NCBI GenBank assembly: GCA_034687125.1
Contig: JAQGBZ010000665.1
Location: 1-21,610, forward strand
Direction of reading: 5' to 3'
Length of the DNA: 21,610 nt
Origin: Neelides folsomi
Lineage: Eukaryota > Arthropoda > Collembola > Neelipleona > Neelidae
Position numbers and translations under genes: made by a program. Below, piece by piece: positions 1 through 9,886 of the stretch (position 1 is its first letter; each line of letters opens with the position of its first letter). The notes under the pieces are model-generated. The model did no database searches and was not told the DNA's origin. It saw only the letters and a program-made list of their open reading frames with translations.

Positions 1-991
1 TGGTATAAGACTATATGTCGCTATTGCTATCTTTCTAATGTTCCCTATGAAAGCGTAACACTTGGGTCACTCTGTATAAAAAGAATTTCTCATATTGTTT
101 ATAACTGATTGAATTAATGGCAATAGTGGAAATTCAAATTTTGATATGACCCTAAACTAGCAGAGTCTGCTAGGTTTGCTTTTGAGATTACCTAAATATA
201 TACCTATTCCTGATTAACTGATTACTGATTATAAATATAGGATATGAAAAATTTTTTTTTGAGACCGTGGGACTTTTACAAAGAGATTGCAGTCAAAATA
301 CAACTCAAACCGGAGATAAATTTAATTCAAATGAAATAATTGAAAATTCAATTTAAATTTTAATTCTCTTAAAACGTGACTATCATAATGTCTATAAATA
401 TAATTAAGGTCCCATTAGTAAAGTAAAGTATTACTAACCTAAATTTCCTAATGACTAATGATGTACGTACGTACTTATGTTATTAATTATATAAATAATC
501 TTTACGAATATTATAATTATAGATTTCAAACCACAAATTTTTAAAATCATTAAAGTTAATTGAACAATAATATTTTAATCATTTCCTTCCTCGTTCATAT
601 CAATTATGAAATTTGGTGTAGATTGTGGTATAACAAGTAGAGGAGTATTAGAAAATGAGTAGTAGGTTGGAGGTAAATTGGTTAGTTGGAAGTAACTTGT
701 ACGTAAGTACAACTCGATGAGTACTGTCTTGGATGTATAGTGAGTAGACGGGTTCCAGGTTGTATGGATATTTGAGTACTACCTTGGAGCCAACATAGGA
801 ACTCTAATGTATTAATTTGTACATTGAGTTGTTGAGTACTAGATTGTACGGGTAGTTGAGTACTACCTTGGTGCGTTTTGTGTACCAAATAGTAGTTACC
901 CGATTTCTTTAATATTCTACAAAGATTTTTATATTTTATATTTCTACATATATCAATTAGCATTCTCTTTGACATTTTTAATTTTAATTCA
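1..991. other. Upstream intergenic DNA, AT-rich
   Basis: No supported gene. The only long open frame (682-1056, minus strand) runs antisense to the first exon of the Methuselah-like ectodomain and owes much of its length to a degenerate repeat, so it is not called. The stretch around 464-476 holds an alternating tacg run. The promoter of the plus-strand receptor locus must lie here or just upstream, but no convincing TATA box or initiator stands out. Confidence 0.5.
717..872. repeat. Degenerate interspersed repeat with TGAGTACT core
   Basis: Four copies of a unit close to ttgagtactaccttgg occur at about 717-732, 771-787, 831-848 and 854-872. Two copies (771 and 854) are nearly identical over 16 bases. 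Spacing is irregular (54, 60 and 24 bp), so this is a decayed simple repeat and not a clean tandem array. It lies 120-270 bp upstream of the first receptor exon. Confidence 0.5.
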
Positions 992-1797
992 ATGTATATC
1001 GTAATGGATATACTTTTAAAATTAGGTTCATTATTAATTTTCATCCAGTTTTCCAATGCAAATCCAAATTACAAAGTAAATAAAATCAATATTTGCCCAA
1101 ATTCGGATGCGGACTTTAAAATATTCGAAAATCATTCTGATAAGTACACATAATTAATTATTTTAATCAAAATCATTAAATTTTTAAAATAAAGCTAATT
1201 CACTTAAATTATAAAACTATTCTTTAGATTCAAACACAAATTTCAAAATAAAACTATAAGTTGTTCGAAGGAAAAAAGTATATTTGGAACAGTTGAAATT
1301 ATTAACAATACACTTAATTGTAATGTTACCAGACCACAAATTATAGCAGAATATTTTCTCATATCATCAAAAGACCGCCCTGGAAATTATTTCTTTTTGA
1401 GTTCAACATATTGTATTAAGAATTTAGAAATATTTGAAAATGAAAATAAGTAAGATCCAGTTATATTCTAGGAATATAAAGCCTAACTGAAATAATAAAA
1501 AGCTTACTTTATATTAGCTCAAAAATAATCGCGGAATTGAAAATATGCGAAAGTCTTATCGAAATTCCAATTTTATGCGGACCATTGCAATTGTGGGATG
1601 GAATTAATGGCACATGTTATAAAGATAAAAAGAAAACTCAAATTTGGAAACCTAAATTTTATAATCCAGGATCGGATATTTATTTTGAAAATGATACAAT
1701 TTACTATTTACATAAACCTTCAAATCATGCTTGTTCAAATTCTTACATGATTTCCATGTCTTTAAAATCATATTGGACCACAATGAACAAAGTTTAA
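992..1797 (+). CDS. Methuselah-like receptor ectodomain (secreted or alternative short form)
   Basis: Exons 992-1143, 1228-1449 and 1518-1797 join in frame (phase 2 at both introns) into about 217 residues ending at a stop, with overlapping AATAAA signals right behind it (1796-1805). A second ATG at 1004 would give 213. The N-terminus is a signal peptide (MDILLKLGSLLIF then a small-residue cleavage region), followed by a Cys-rich, N-glycosylated ectodomain. It has the Methuselah-type run of Cys, Gly, Pro, a 'NGTC' segment and then WKPKF. No membrane span is present. Either this is a separate ectodomain-only gene, or it forms the 5' exons of the seven-pass receptor beginning at 2326, which enters in phase 2. 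A weak phase-2 donor (ccat|gtct, near 1757) could make that join. Family assignment rests on pattern and on the neighbouring seven-pass domain. Confidence 0.5.
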
Positions 1798-1864
1798 TAA
1801 ATAAATAATTAAAAAAAATATTACTATTAAATGCAATATTGTGATATACTCTTAAATGTCTCAA

Positions 1865-2024
1865 ACTCTCAAGTTTAGAAAAAAAATTGACTTTTTGCGA
1901 AAAGATTTATTGATTGGCGCAAGATTTAGTAAAGTTAAAAATACACATACAGCATTGCAATTATGAACTTACTATATCCTGCGCCTTTTGGCATAAAGTC
2001 AAATCTTTTTCTAAACTTGAGAGT
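1865..2024. repeat. Foldback inverted repeat (MITE-like)
   Basis: The arm at 1865-1904 (starts actctcaagtttagaaaaa) and the arm at 1981-2024 read in reverse complement match over about 40 bases with four mismatches, and a shorter ggcgca/tgcgcc pair lies inside. The spacer is about 76 bp. No clear target-site duplication was seen at the tips, so the element class is unknown. It lies between the ectodomain exons and the seven-pass exons of the Methuselah-like locus, so it is intronic if the two are one gene. Confidence 0.7.
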
Positions 2025-2325
2025 ACATATGTATTTGATACAGTATAATTCTGTATAAGGTCTTAATCATTTTTTAAATGTTGATAGAAACATGGTGAAA
2101 TGCTCGAAAAATACAAGTACTATCCTGTAAAAGATCTCTCGAATTCCCCTTTTGCAGATCAGCATTTAATTTAGATTAGCTTAATTATAATCTATCACAA
2201 TTAAAATTATATAATATAAATGATGTTTTAAAAAGCTGGATGTCAAGAGCTAACTTTTACAGGACATTTTTTTTAAATAATCCATATTTATTTATTCTAT
2301 TAAATTCATTTCATACAATTTCTAG

Positions 2326-4283
2326 AACTAATGGATTAATAATATCAATTAAAAATAGATGGAAGTTATTATCTAACGGAAAACTTATTTTCTTTAATAA
2401 TAATACCTCCAAATGGGAAAATGTTTCACATGAATTTTGGATTTCTGGATTAAGTGAAAATCAAAATAAAAGTTATGAAAATAAGGAAGATGATTATTTT
2501 GCACTTGTTTGCATTTCTGAAAATAATTTTACTAATCAAACTCAAAATTCAACTGTAAATTGTTTATATTTTTTAATATAATTATTATTTATTTTAATAT
2601 TGTATTATATTTTAATATTAACAATTATTCGATAAAGGGAAATTCTATCGGAGTTAAAAATCTAAGCTACAGTATATTTATCATTTCTGCCAGTTTTTCT
2701 TTAATGACTGTAATAGTTTACGGGATCCTTTGGAACAAACAAAATATTCATGGTTAACAAATTATTTTAATTGTATTGAAATCTTAATTTTATTGGCAAA
2801 TTGTTAATTATTAATGGAATATTTAGGTAAAATTGTTTGCATGCATCAATTGTCCATGTTTTTCATGTTCGTTTTTTTTGCAATTAGTAATTTACTGACA
2901 ATGAAACTTCAAAATGAAATCCCATTTGATAAGACAAATAAATACTGCAAAGCTATTGGTATTTTTTAAACTAACATTAAATTAAAATACTTGATATAAA
3001 AATCTTTAAAAATTATTAATATGATGTAAAATTCATTTTGATTTAAGGAATTCTTAATCATTATTTTATGTTGGCTACATTTTGTTGGCTTACGGCCATT
3101 AGCGTTAACATTTGGATCACATTAAAGTAAAATTTATAAACATTAAAAAACAAAATATTAATATTTAATTAATTTTTACTTTTAGAACAATTTCTCCCAT
3201 CTTTAACCAATCGAAAAGTGTGAAACAATTTATTGGCTACTCTGCTTTTTCATTTCTGGTACCATTGGGGGTAGTTTTAACTGGAATTATACTAGAAGCA
3301 AAATAGTAAGATTGGTATTATATTTTAATTTAAAATTAATTATTATTTTTCAAACGTAAATTCGTAACTGATTCTTTGATTAAAACTAATTTTAGCGCTG
3401 AAGAAGAAACCGATGTTCTTTTACCAGTAAAATATTAAATCATAATAATTACTTGTCTTTATTTATATTATTTTGAGATAACTATATAAATTTTATTTAT
3501 TTAGCACTACACCGAAGGAAAGTGCTTTCTGGCCGAAAAAAGTCAGGGTGTTTATTTGTATTATCTAATTTTGCCTCTTTTGATCTTAAATATCCTTTTG
3601 GTTCTGAACACAATTACATTTATTTACCAAACACATAGCAAAACAAAAAAGATTATCCAAAATAAAATGAAAAGGTAAATAAATATATTTTATTTTATTT
3701 AATAAATATAATTTATTTATAGGACCTATAAATTCATGTAAGTATATAAAGTATATATATAAAGTAAAGGATTTTTTTAATTTATAAATATTTTTCAGTT
3801 TGTGTATCAATATTAAATTGATAACAATAACTGGTTTGAATTGGAATATCGAATTTATTACTTGGGTTGCATCAGACAATGAAACTGTTTTTCCTTTTTA
3901 CTTTAAAATATTGGACGTTATTAATTTTACCCAATCAATCCTCATTTTCTTAATTTTTACATGTTCAAATGAAAAATTCCAACAATTGCAAGAAAATTTC
4001 TCCTTTTTAAAAGGTAATTATGAGTTAAATAAATTTATGAACAATAATTAAAATGTTTTAAAAAACAGTGTTAAATTAATTGCTCCTTTCCAATAATGAA
4101 TATGCAGGATTTGAAAACCGATTTTATAAATTGGAGTTAAGATCAAATCAACATAATACAAGCCAAGGAAGTCAAACAACATCGAATCAAACTAGCAAAT
4201 TAACCATGGATGGAAATACAAGAACACGGTCTGAAGAAATTTGTTTAAAAGTTATCAATACAAAAAGGAATGGAGATTTCTAA
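2326..4283 (+). CDS. Methuselah-like G protein-coupled receptor, 7TM (5' end unresolved)
   Basis: Ten exons join in frame: 2326-2554, 2638-2752, 2827-2958, 3048-3126, 3186-3305, 3396-3426, 3505-3674, 3723-3737, 3799-4013 and 4108-4283. The first exon encodes the end of the ectodomain (RWKLLSNGKLIFF, then a YFALVCI strand with several N-glycosylation sites), as in Methuselah proteins just before TM1. TM1 follows (FIISASFSLMTVIVYGILW), then the family's 'HGK' junction into TM2, a TM3 of the 'CWLTAISVNIW' type, TM4 (GYSAFSFLVPLGVVLTGII), an extracellular loop with 'GKCFLAE', TM5, TM6 (LITITGLNWNIEFITWV) and TM7 (ILDVINFTQSILIFLIFTC). The tail is polar and Ser/Thr-rich, consistent with a cytoplasmic regulatory tail. 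Methuselah-like receptors are class B-related surface GPCRs; the ligand cannot be told from sequence. The true start is unclear: an ATG at 2240 or splicing from the ectodomain exons at 992-1797. Confidence 0.8.
3723..3737 (+). other. 15-nt microexon of the Methuselah-like receptor
   Basis: A tatag acceptor and a gtaagt donor bracket fifteen bases that add R-TYKF-M between the TM5 exon and the TM6 exon. Phase 2 is kept on both sides (ag|g and at|t), and skipping it would also keep frame. It encodes part of the third intracellular loop, the G-protein contact region. Confidence 0.7.
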
Positions 4284-4813
4284 ATCAATCTATCTCATAG
4301 ATATAACCATTTTAAGTATTTTAATTATAATAAGGTTTAAATCCTTTTAAGATTTAAATAACAATTTCGGTCAAAATCGTTTCATTATCTTGAAGTCAGA
4401 ATTCAACAATTATATTATAATGTATATGTACATATACTTAATTTATAATATTTATACTAGGCATGTTATATATTAATTTTGCTCTACTAGGATTAATAAA
4501 TTTTAACCTTTTAATAAGGTTAACAATTAAACACTTAATGACGGGCTTGTTTATTATCGATATTATATGTTATTACTTTTCTATGTTTAACTATGCGAAT
4601 AAAAGTCATATGTAAAAAGATGAATCCATATACTCAAAAACATGATATTGCTTCCATAAACAATTTGAATTAAAAATTATCATTATTATCATTTTGCTGA
4701 ATTTAATAACTTAATGTTAGAATTAAAATTAGAAATTGAAAAAAAGTTTAAGAATATACCGAAAACTTATTTAAATATTAATACTGTATCAGTACCTACT
4801 TTAAGAACTTAAG
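4284..4813. other. Intergenic, AT-rich
   Basis: Downstream flank of the GPCR locus. Nothing coding or structured was recognised in it. Confidence 0.5.
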
Positions 4814-5003
4814 ATGCTAAAAGACTTCACACCATTTTGGAGAAACCATTCTATGGTTGATTGGTTTCGGAGAATCAAACTCACTCAAGCGTTGTTATTC
4901 GCATCAACCATAATGAAAACAGGACATGGAATATATGGGATAACTGTCGATATAAGGGAAACATTTTAAAGGGTTTACATTCTTTACATTTACCAAAGAA
5001 AAT
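4814..5003 (+). pseudogene. Possible gustatory-receptor C-terminal relic
   Basis: An ATG at 4814 opens 51 codons ending ...GIYGITVDIRETF before a stop at 4967-4969. The same frame continues for a dozen codons containing VYILYIYQ. A basic/aromatic loop, a 'G-aromatic-x-hydrophobic' segment and then Y-x5-Q reproduces the order and roughly the spacing of the GR carboxy-terminus. Compare the intact GR in this window, which has EFFVVHRRIFKT and then TYIIVFYQF. Here the last two GR exons would be fused without an intron and broken by one stop. Similarity is weak and the piece is short, so this is a tentative call; chance is the main alternative. Confidence 0.25.
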
Positions 5004-5172
5004 TCTAACGGATTTTTTTCACTTCCATTTTATCTCACAGCTCTCAAAATGTGTGGAATAGAGTTCTCAGTGATCAATTCCCAATTTCACATTATCCCTA
5101 CTCCAGGAACTAACAATAAAATTACGTAAAGATAAATTAACATCACATTTACTTAATTTTTTACTTTATAAA

Positions 5173-6726
5173 ATGAAAGGTAAAAATTCTAAACATTTGT
5201 ATTTCAAAATGTCTCAACATTCGGAACGCCCATCCTCTAGTAAATTATTCAAGAAATTAATTCCCCTTTCCTTCTTAATCTCATTCATAGTGCTAATAGT
5301 GATATTAAAGCCTTTTAATACTAAAACCGATATTTTAATTAAACCTGTCCTTTCTCAAAATTTAACTCAACAATTCAATCCTTACACTTCGGAAGTGGCC
5401 AATGATGATCCGCGTCTTCTCCAATATCTTTTGTCAAATCATCTTCAACCTCCATCAACTGATTTTTATACCCTTCATAATATGGGTGATACACATTCAA
5501 CAATTGATTTTTCATTACGAGAATATGTTACAGACAAACTATTGCCAATTGTAAGTCTAATTATATGTTACTTTAAATATTACTACCTATTAAGCCTATT
5601 ATGACAGATATCAATAAATATTAAATTAATAAATTTTCACTCTTGATTTTATAGAAAAATGGATTTTTCATCGAAGCTGGAGCAAATGATGGGGAATTCA
5701 TGACCAATACACTGAATCTTGAGAGGAAACTCAATTGGAGCGGTTTACTCATTGAGCCAAATCCATATCTCTTTAAGAAACTCATAAGTAAAAATCGAAA
5801 AGCTTGGACTGCGAATGTTTGTTTGTCCAAAAAACCAGAACTTGTAATATACACTCAATTTTGCTTAAATAACATTTATTTATTATATATCTTATCTCTG
5901 AATAATGAAATAAAAAGAGCAATACAATGATAGTTACTAATTCAATCAATATTCAAATCAACGGATCTAATAATCAATCGTGAACTTATATATTGTATTT
6001 TAAACTTTATATGTAGATGGATTTTTTAATTCTAAGTGGTGGAAAGGACAAACCTATGGGTATGGGAAAATTGTCCCCGAGAAATTACAATGAAACAACC
6101 AAAGATTTTGATCCGTCTGAATATATCTCAATTGGTTCTGTCGGTTGTTTCCCGTTGGAATCAATTCTCAGAGCAATCAACATCTCCACGGTTGATTTCT
6201 TCTCTCTGGATGTCGAAGGTTTCGAGTACAAAGTATTGAGCTCAATTCCATTCCACAAAATTCAATTCAATGTAAGATTGGATTTTTTATAAATAACCCA
6301 GGGGCCCATTTCATGACATTATTGCACATTGCATTCAAATTTCAATTCCATGTTTTAAGTTTACCCATTTAATTTATTTCCTTAACAATTAAAAATAATA
6401 TATTGAAATAATACAAATTGAAAATTGAAATATGACATTAGGCCAACTTAAAACACCAAATTCCGATTTGAAATGTGCAATTGATTGATTGGATTCAGCA
6501 TTGAGAATAGTATTTTATTTAATTATTATGTATTATTATTATAACTTAATAGGACCTTATAATATTGACCATATTATGTTTTTATTTTGTAAAGATGATC
6601 CTCATGGAACATTATTGGATGCCAGAGAGAAAGAGAGATTTGATTCGTCTAATGAAAACAGCAGGATTCAAACTAAAAAAGAAGTCAAAAATTGACTTTT
6701 TATTTGTTCATAATTCATTTATCTAA
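5173..6726 (+). CDS. FkbM-domain, Star-like type II membrane protein
   Basis: Exons 5173-5550, 5655-5843, 6017-6271 and 6595-6726, all phase 0, give 317 residues. A second in-frame ATG lies at 5209. A basic, Ser-rich N-terminus precedes a single membrane anchor at about residues 29-46, with no signal-peptide cleavage site, so the rest should face the lumen or outside. The methyltransferase FkbM fold starts in exon 2 with FIEAGANDGEF (residues 131-140, the SAM-binding glycine loop) and IEPNP (159-163). It continues in exon 3 with DFFSLDVEGFE (249-259), and ends in exon 4 with a basic helix and a final DFLFVHNSFI strand. This layout matches arthropod Star-like proteins; Drosophila Star is a type II protein that helps export EGFR ligands. 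Whether this member methylates anything is unknown. It converges on the SIAH-like gene, with stop codons about 156 bp apart. Confidence 0.88.
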
Positions 6727-6882
6727 AAGGTGTAAAAGTTTCAAAGTCTTTGCAAAGTTTTTACAATTTTCCCTCTATAGGTAATAATTGTGATTAATGT
6801 AATAAGAATTTTTTTTGTAGTTAATAAAATATAAAATAAGTGAAAACGGTCAATGATATATAATTTTAATTTTCATCAGAAA

Positions 6883-8646
6883 TCACTTAGTAAATAATGC
6901 TGAAGAAATTGTTGAAAATGGAGAAGTAAAAATTGTTTGGCTGATATTTGTTATTTTAAATTTCATGTCATTTTTCTGGGATTGAGCAATTAGCTGACTA
7001 AAGTTTTCAATGGGAATCGCAATGATTTTCGACATGGTGATCTCTTCAAATGTATTTCGAAATGAAAAGACGGGAAGTGTCCACTCAACTTGCATATCCT
7101 GTTTGTATAAAAAAGTTTAATTAAGTAGAGAGGTATAATTCAATAGAACAATAAGAGTAAATAAAGAAAATGTTAGCTTCAATGACTTCACCAATAATTA
7201 TTTAATATTATCTATCTAAATCTATCGCCATCAGTATTGTGAGGATGCGCAGTCCTCACAAGACGGTCGGATTGCGGGTTCGAGTCCCGTCCGACCCTTA
7301 CTTTTTATCGCACTCTGCGTGAGGAATCCCTCATAGTATTAATAATATGCTGATTGATAATAAATATTGTAATTGTATAGTATTGAGATTAATCAACATT
7401 ACATTTGAATTGGATGATGTCGAGAATTTTACAGTGTATTTCTTTGCCAGCTCTTCAGTTCCTTGGACAGTCAAATATATGCAAACGTTTCCTCGACAGA
7501 ATCCCAATTTAACCATGAAGAAATGGCCATCAAAGTATTTAAAATTGAGAATTCTTTCGAAATTTCTATAATCATTGCCTTTGTCCCCTTTCAAATAAAA
7601 AAATCTCAATTACGCTTTTTACTTAAATTTAAACCTTAAATTTAATTACAAATATTTTTTAAAATAGGTAACATACTATTTAGATTAGTATTTATTCTAT
7701 ATTTACTATACTCGAAATATTTTACAATGGCTGTGATTTTCGCGCACGGGAACTTTTTTTTTTTTGGGGGGGGGGGGGGAGAAGGGAGTGTACAAGTAAT
7801 TTCAGATATTAATAATTTTAAACGTTGAATATTCGAGATTGCCCCATTCACTCACCGATTTCATAATAATTAACAGCGTGCATGTAATATCTACTTATAT
7901 ATAAAGAAGTAAAGATAACTTACAAGATTTAATGAAATAACTCTTCGAAATTAAAATATCCCCATCAGTGTCACATTTGTCGCCTTGAATTCCGTGAGCA
8001 ACCTCGATATGATTCTGAAATTGGTTGTAAGGAATTTTCTTATGATTGCATACAATTGTTCGTTTTTCATTGCAAATCACGTCTCTGTATATATTATTAA
8101 ATAATTAAAATAATAATATTAAAAAATAGTTTAAGCTTCTAAACCATTATTAAAAAATAAAAATAATATAGTACATTTAATATGAAATGTACTGGTATAA
8201 AATAGTTAAGTTAAAACAAAAAACAAAATATTTTACCTGTGCTCGCATTTATTCAAATGGGTTTCAAATAAATCTCCTTTAATATTCTCAGCCTTACAAC
8301 CATTGTCGGCAAATCGGCAATTGAAATAAAGTGAATTGATAATTGCTTCTAAAGGATAATTCCTAAAGTTTGTGATAGATTTTCGACAAATAGCACAATA
8401 GTCAATTTTAGTTTTACACATTTTACAAATGGCGTGCCCATTTTGGCAATTAAAAATTGGAGGAAGTGGAACTTCAAAACAAATTGGGCATTCAATATTC
8501 TTCAAAAGCTCTTCTCTGTTTATCTCGCTTTCCACAACCCTACTTCATTAAATTATAATAAAAAGTATTATTTATTAAAAGTATTACTTATTATTAAGTA
8601 ATATGTAATTGTAAATCAATTAAAATTACCTGTTTATATTCCCCAT
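6883..8646 (-). CDS. RING-type E3 ubiquitin ligase, SINA/SIAH-like
   Basis: Exons 8646-8630, 8539-8237, 8084-7924, 7587-7403 and 7098-6883 join in consistent phase (2, 2, 1, 0) into 293 residues, a normal SIAH length. The RING is complete: C23-x2-C26, C37, H41-x2-C44-x2-C47, C54-x2-C57, with the SIAH-typical 'NCQNGH'. A paired SIAH zinc finger follows (C80, C87, H100, C104; then C111, C119 and a distal His pair ending EVAH). The C-terminal half is the substrate-binding sandwich (FDGHFFMVKLGF, IYLTVQGTEELAKKY, EWTLPVFSF). Such proteins attach ubiquitin to substrates in cytosol or nucleus. Apart from the ring and fingers it is quite diverged, like members of an expanded lineage-specific set. 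The 17-nt first exon with ATG at 8646 is the least certain part; another open stretch (8721-8630) overlaps it. Confidence 0.87.
7237..7306 (+). pseudogene. tRNA-derived remnant with intact B box, in a host intron
   Basis: The piece gcgggttcgagtcccgt (7274-7290) is a perfect T-arm: a 5-bp stem, the 7-base TTCGAGT loop and a canonical Pol III B box. It is followed by ccgacc and a T5 run (7302-7306) like a Pol III terminator. The 5' strand that pairs with ccgacc is not 50 bases upstream as in a tRNA but directly adjacent (ggtcgg, 7265-7270), giving an acceptor-plus-T-arm minihelix with no D-arm. Immediately before it is a perfect 9-bp hairpin with a 7-base loop (7237-7261). The sequence agttgcggg-like junction resembles tRNA-Arg 3' halves. 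No proper A box was found, so a functional tRNA is unlikely. It lies antisense inside the last intron of the SIAH-like gene. Confidence 0.55.
7754..7779. repeat. T12-G14 homopolymer pair
   Basis: Twelve T followed by fourteen G, within the fourth intron of the SIAH-like gene (C-run then A-run on the coding strand, resembling but not serving as a splice tract). Length is likely variable or assembly-uncertain. Confidence 0.9.
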
Positions 8647-9886
8647 CTTTTATAATAATTTGGTCACCATTGAATGCAGTTAATGGAGCTAAACATGCAA
8701 CTACGTGTGAACCACCTAATTCTATTAATTCTACTCAAAGAATTATTTCTTTAAACTTTAACAATTTTTAATAACGCAGTTAAAGTAGAAAGAAATATAG
8801 TAAATATTTGGAATCAGCTGTATTGTGGTTGTGATTGAGCATTGAGCTACTTTCATTTTAAATGGAGAGTAAATAAAAATACATGGAGTTTTTTTCCTGA
8901 TCCTGAGTCATATCATGAAAGTTTTAATGTAAGCGCAATACACTATGTCCAATTGTAAGATTAGGATTAGGAGACATAAAATATTACATGCGATGAAAGA
9001 ACTTAAGCTTAAAGCTCTATAAATGACTCCAAGTGTTTTTATTAAATCTTTTTAAAGTTGTATAAAAAGTATTATCTGTATTAAATAAATAATATTGGCG
9101 CCCCTTAAGCTAAAGGATATGAACATCATTAAATTGAGTTAAAATTGGTTAAATTGTTTATAAATGTAAAATATGTGTAAAATATACATTATGTATAGCC
9201 TAAGTATAGCAAATAAATTAAATATATTTACTATGTGTATTTACAGTTTAGGTAGAATAAATCGTAGTAAAGAATTAGAAGGGAAAATTATGTACTGTAA
9301 AACTCTTTTTTTGAAATAGGTGTGACTATCGTTTCAAATAACAAGATATGCATTGTGTTACTTTTGTTCATCCTTAGATAATTTAAACAAACCGACCAAA
9401 TTATCACATATTGTCATACTTTGTAAAACACATTACTAAATACGTATAATGTTATTTACCACTCGTAATAGGTAAATATCATACATAATGTGTATTATGT
9501 ATACAATGAGCAATAGGTATAAAATAATGTTTTATACATACCATACAATTAAGATTTCTCTGGCTTAAGTTTCAAAAATTGTGTACAGTATGTAGTAGTT
9601 TGTTTGGTACATAGAATACAATATATAATAGTCATATATAATCTATAATATATACATAGTAGTTACATAGCATATTTGTAAATGCTCATTGTCAAATGTT
9701 AACAAAAATGTTTTACCCGTATTCAACACTGTCATTATCTGAATGTATTGACAAAATGGCTTTTAAGATTGAATTGATAAATAATTCAATTAGACTGAGA
9801 AATAATATAATATTAATAAAGAATAGAGATCGTAAAAAGAAATTCTCATTCTCTTGTGGAAATTCAAAAAATATCAAACGTTTATA
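8647..9886. other. Intergenic between divergent SIAH-like and GR genes
   Basis: Both genes read outward from here, so both promoters should lie within. From about 9100 the DNA is very AT-rich with many short inverted repeats, for example gtataaaa/ttttatac at about 9518-9538 and acataat/attatgt near 9484-9501. A 63-codon open frame (9696-9887) ends in TAATG overlapping the GR start; it is not supported as a gene but would act as an upstream ORF if transcribed. On the minus strand 8721-8630 is open and coding-like (see findings). Confidence 0.5.

Noticed and set aside
60..80. cttgggtcactctgtata near the window start, reminiscent of terminal sequences of some insect DNA transposons
   Set aside because: No matching inverted end or target-site duplication could be found inside the window.
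682..1056. 124-codon minus-strand open frame with STQ-rich repeats
   Set aside because: It overlaps the first Methuselah-like exon antisense, and much of it is the translated degenerate TGAGTACT repeat; no domain or splice partner.
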